Source of the DNA: CALNXN01 sp942490645
GTDB taxonomy: Bacteria > Pseudomonadota > Alphaproteobacteria > Rhodobacterales > Rhodobacteraceae
Direction: 5' to 3'
Length of the DNA: 64,000 nucleotides
Assembly (NCBI GenBank): GCA_942490645.1
Contig: CALNXN010000005.1
Location: forward strand, 372,001 to 436,000
Below are positions 62,605 to 64,000 of the stretch, in pieces. The position numbers were made by a program, and so were the translations under genes. Every line of letters begins with the position of its first letter. Within the stretch, counting starts at the first letter, position 1. Below the pieces are notes generated by a model. That model was not told where the DNA came from and made no database searches. It saw only the letters and a program-made list of their open reading frames with translations.

Positions 62605-63756
62605 TCAACGGGGCTGCGGGTTTTGCGCCTTGTTGTAGAGCGTCCAATCCGTGATGTCCGGATAGTATAAAGCGCGCCAACGTCGAACGCGTGGGTTCAT
62701 GATGCGCCGCCAAAACGGTGGGACCATCGCCGCAATCGTCATAACCGGATAGCCGTAGGGAAGCTGTGGCGCTTGGGAGGATGAGTAGGTCTGAAGCACC
62801 GGAAAACGGCGGTCAGGTTTGTAGTGGTGGTCGGAATGCCGTTGCAGATTGATCAGCAACCAGTTCGAAACTCGATAATCGGCGTTCCAGGAATGGTGTG
62901 GCTGCACGTGTTCGTATTTGCCGTCGCCAAGGTGCTTGCGCGTCAGCCCGTAGTGTTCAAGGTAGTTCACCAGTTCCAGCTGCCAGATGGCCGTACCTGC
63001 CTGCACCAAAAAGAGCGCCACCCCTGACCAGCCGCCAAGCGCCAAGGCGAGCAGCAGCATAAAGCCCTGCAAACACCAGTACTTGAAGAAAGGATTGGAC
63101 AGATCGTGCCAAGGTCGGTTTTTGCGGGCGAGCATATCGCTTTCTGCACGGAACGCGGAGACCAAGGATTGCCGTAAAACCCGCGGATAAAAGCGATAAA
63201 AGCTTTCGTTGTAGCGTGCGGTGACCGGATCGCGCGGGGTTGCAACGTAGCGGTGATGCACCAACAAATGTTCCGAGCGGAAATGCGAATACAGCACCAT
63301 CGCCAGCAATATATCGCCAAGCCAACGTTCAACCTTGTTCTTCTGGTGCATCAATTCGTGGCTGTAGTTGATCCCGATTGTCCCGGTGATAACGCCGACA
63401 CCGAAAAACAAGACGACCCGCTCCAGTGTGCTTAGGTGATCGGCCTGTGGGACGTACCAAAGCAACGAAAAGAGCGTCAAAAACTGCACCGGTGCCCAAA
63501 TCAGCGTAATGGCGCGATACCAAAACAGATCATCATTGGTGCTATTGAGGTCAGCATTGTCCGTCACCGTGCCGACGACTGCATCGAGTGCGGAAAAGAG
63601 ATACCATGTCATCACTGGCAATAGCAGAACCGTCCAACCGCCGTAAAGCGCACCGACCCATGCCAGCGGCGGCAAGCTGAGCGACATCCAAAAAGGGAGC
63701 GCGCGGCTGATACGCCGCATTTCAGGAGCGGGAACGGTTCTGAAGGGGACTGTCAT
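62605..63756 (-). CDS. alkB: Alkane 1-monooxygenase (AlkB)
   Basis: A 383-residue integral-membrane non-haem di-iron hydroxylase. The His clusters typical of AlkB are visible: NYSHELMHQKN (about residues 130-140), SEHLLVHHRY (about 161-170) and LQRHSDHHYKPDRRF (about 305-320), plus NYLEHYGLTRK. Six membrane segments are expected. It oxidises medium-chain n-alkanes to alcohols; no rubredoxin gene lies in the window. Start ATG at 63756 (TTG further upstream is unlikely). Confidence 0.92.
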   Translation of the reverse strand: MTVPFRTVPAPEMRRISRALPFWMSLSLPPLAWVGALYGGWTVLLLPVMTWYLFSALDAVVGTVTDNADLNSTNDDLFWYRAITLIWAPVQFLTLFSLLWYVPQADHLSTLERVVLFFGVGVITGTIGINYSHELMHQKNKVERWLGDILLAMVLYSHFRSEHLLVHHRYVATPRDPVTARYNESFYRFYPRVLRQSLVSAFRAESDMLARKNRPWHDLSNPFFKYWCLQGFMLLLALALGGWSGVALFLVQAGTAIWQLELVNYLEHYGLTRKHLGDGKYEHVQPHHSWNADYRVSNWLLINLQRHSDHHYKPDRRFPVLQTYSSSQAPQLPYGYPVMTIAAMVPPFWRRIMNPRVRRWRALYYPDITDWTLYNKAQNPQPR

Positions 63757-63821
63757 GTGACGCCTCAAGCACTGGTACGATCAAATCCTAATCCGAAAAC
63801 GCGACCACACCAAGCGTAACG

Positions 63822-64000
63822 CTACGCCCCGCGTGCCAGATCGAATGCTTTGCGCATGACTGTAGGCAGATCTGATGGCCGAAATTGCGAGGTTTCGATG
63901 AATTGGCCACGCGTGACGTGCGCTGTCTCGGGCACTGATGCGGTGCAGACTTTCAGGATCAGGTGGAAATGGGTGAATGTGTGGCGCACTTCGCCGGGCA
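63822..64000 (-). CDS. mutY: Adenine DNA glycosylase MutY, C-terminal fragment
   Basis: Only the last 58 codons are inside the window; the rest continues beyond the right edge. The visible segment (GEVRHTFTHFHL at its left, LPTVMRKAFDLARG at its end) matches the NUDIX-like 8-oxoG-recognition domain at the MutY C-terminus. MutY removes adenine mispaired with 8-oxoguanine. Confidence 0.85.
   Translation of the reverse strand, partial: PGEVRHTFTHFHLILKVCTASVPETAHVTRGQFIETSQFRPSDLPTVMRKAFDLARGA

Noticed and set aside
1..64000. tRNA, rRNA, CRISPR arrays, prophage or transposase genes
   Set aside because: I looked for cloverleaf-like stretches in the intergenic gaps, repeat-spacer patterns and transposase/integrase motifs and saw none; small noncoding RNAs cannot be excluded by eye.

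Overview
The window looks like a chromosomal segment of a marine alphaproteobacterium of the family Rhodobacteraceae (Roseobacter group). This rests on protein sequence character and gene order: gpmI-envC-ctpA, accD-folC, a 2-component MoxR/DUF58/DUF4159 cluster, a CcrM-type GANTC methyltransferase next to rnhB, ZapE, DUF2794 beside NlpC/P60 and leucyl aminopeptidase, an MbfA iron exporter with an Irr-type control element, and direct-repeat GAAC-N7 SOS boxes. No rRNA, tRNA, CRISPR array, prophage or insertion sequence was seen. Coding density is high and no gene-free stretch exceeds 300 bases.

Layout. 1-4.9 kb: partial MFS permease, thioesterase, YggT, RecQ and YaaA. 4.9-14 kb (minus strand): a hybrid histidine kinase, then a tightly overlapping four-gene cluster (MoxR ATPase, DUF58, two large BatA/VWA-like membrane proteins). 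14-20 kb: DUF1285, hydroxypyruvate isomerase, DUF2798, polA, a small zinc-finger protein missed by length cutoffs, DUF1203. 20-28.8 kb: dnaE2 with an SOS-like box but a shortened C-terminus, the gpmI-envC-ctpA cell-envelope operon, a methyltransferase remnant and two lineage-specific proteins. 28.9-38 kb: ilvD with a strong terminator, a large ABC-exporter-like protein with ruined ATPase motifs fused to a cyclic-nucleotide-binding domain, a CPBP protease, accD-folC and a LysM protein. 38-46 kb: zapE, an MFS carrier, cyclodeaminase/HAD/DUF188/fghA genes, an AEC carrier, mbfA and a TetR regulator. 46-54 kb: imuB behind a perfect SOS box, DUF2794, NlpC/P60, M17 aminopeptidase, and a carbonic anhydrase-SbtA-SbtB bicarbonate module. 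54-64 kb: asd, a DUF3095 cyclase-like protein, an MFS/aldolase pair, a membrane-anchored winged-helix protein with a periplasmic partner, stacked terminators, rnhB-ccrM, a lone receiver protein, alkB and the 3' end of mutY.

The parts that repay a second look are the degenerate ABC/CNBD protein, the reverse-order membrane winged-helix regulator, the split and truncated ImuB/DnaE2 mutasome, the inorganic-carbon uptake module in an apparent heterotroph, and several regulatory sites legible in the DNA (ICE box, GANTC cluster, CtrA-like box, SOS boxes). All functions are inferred from sequence reading alone; no database search was run.
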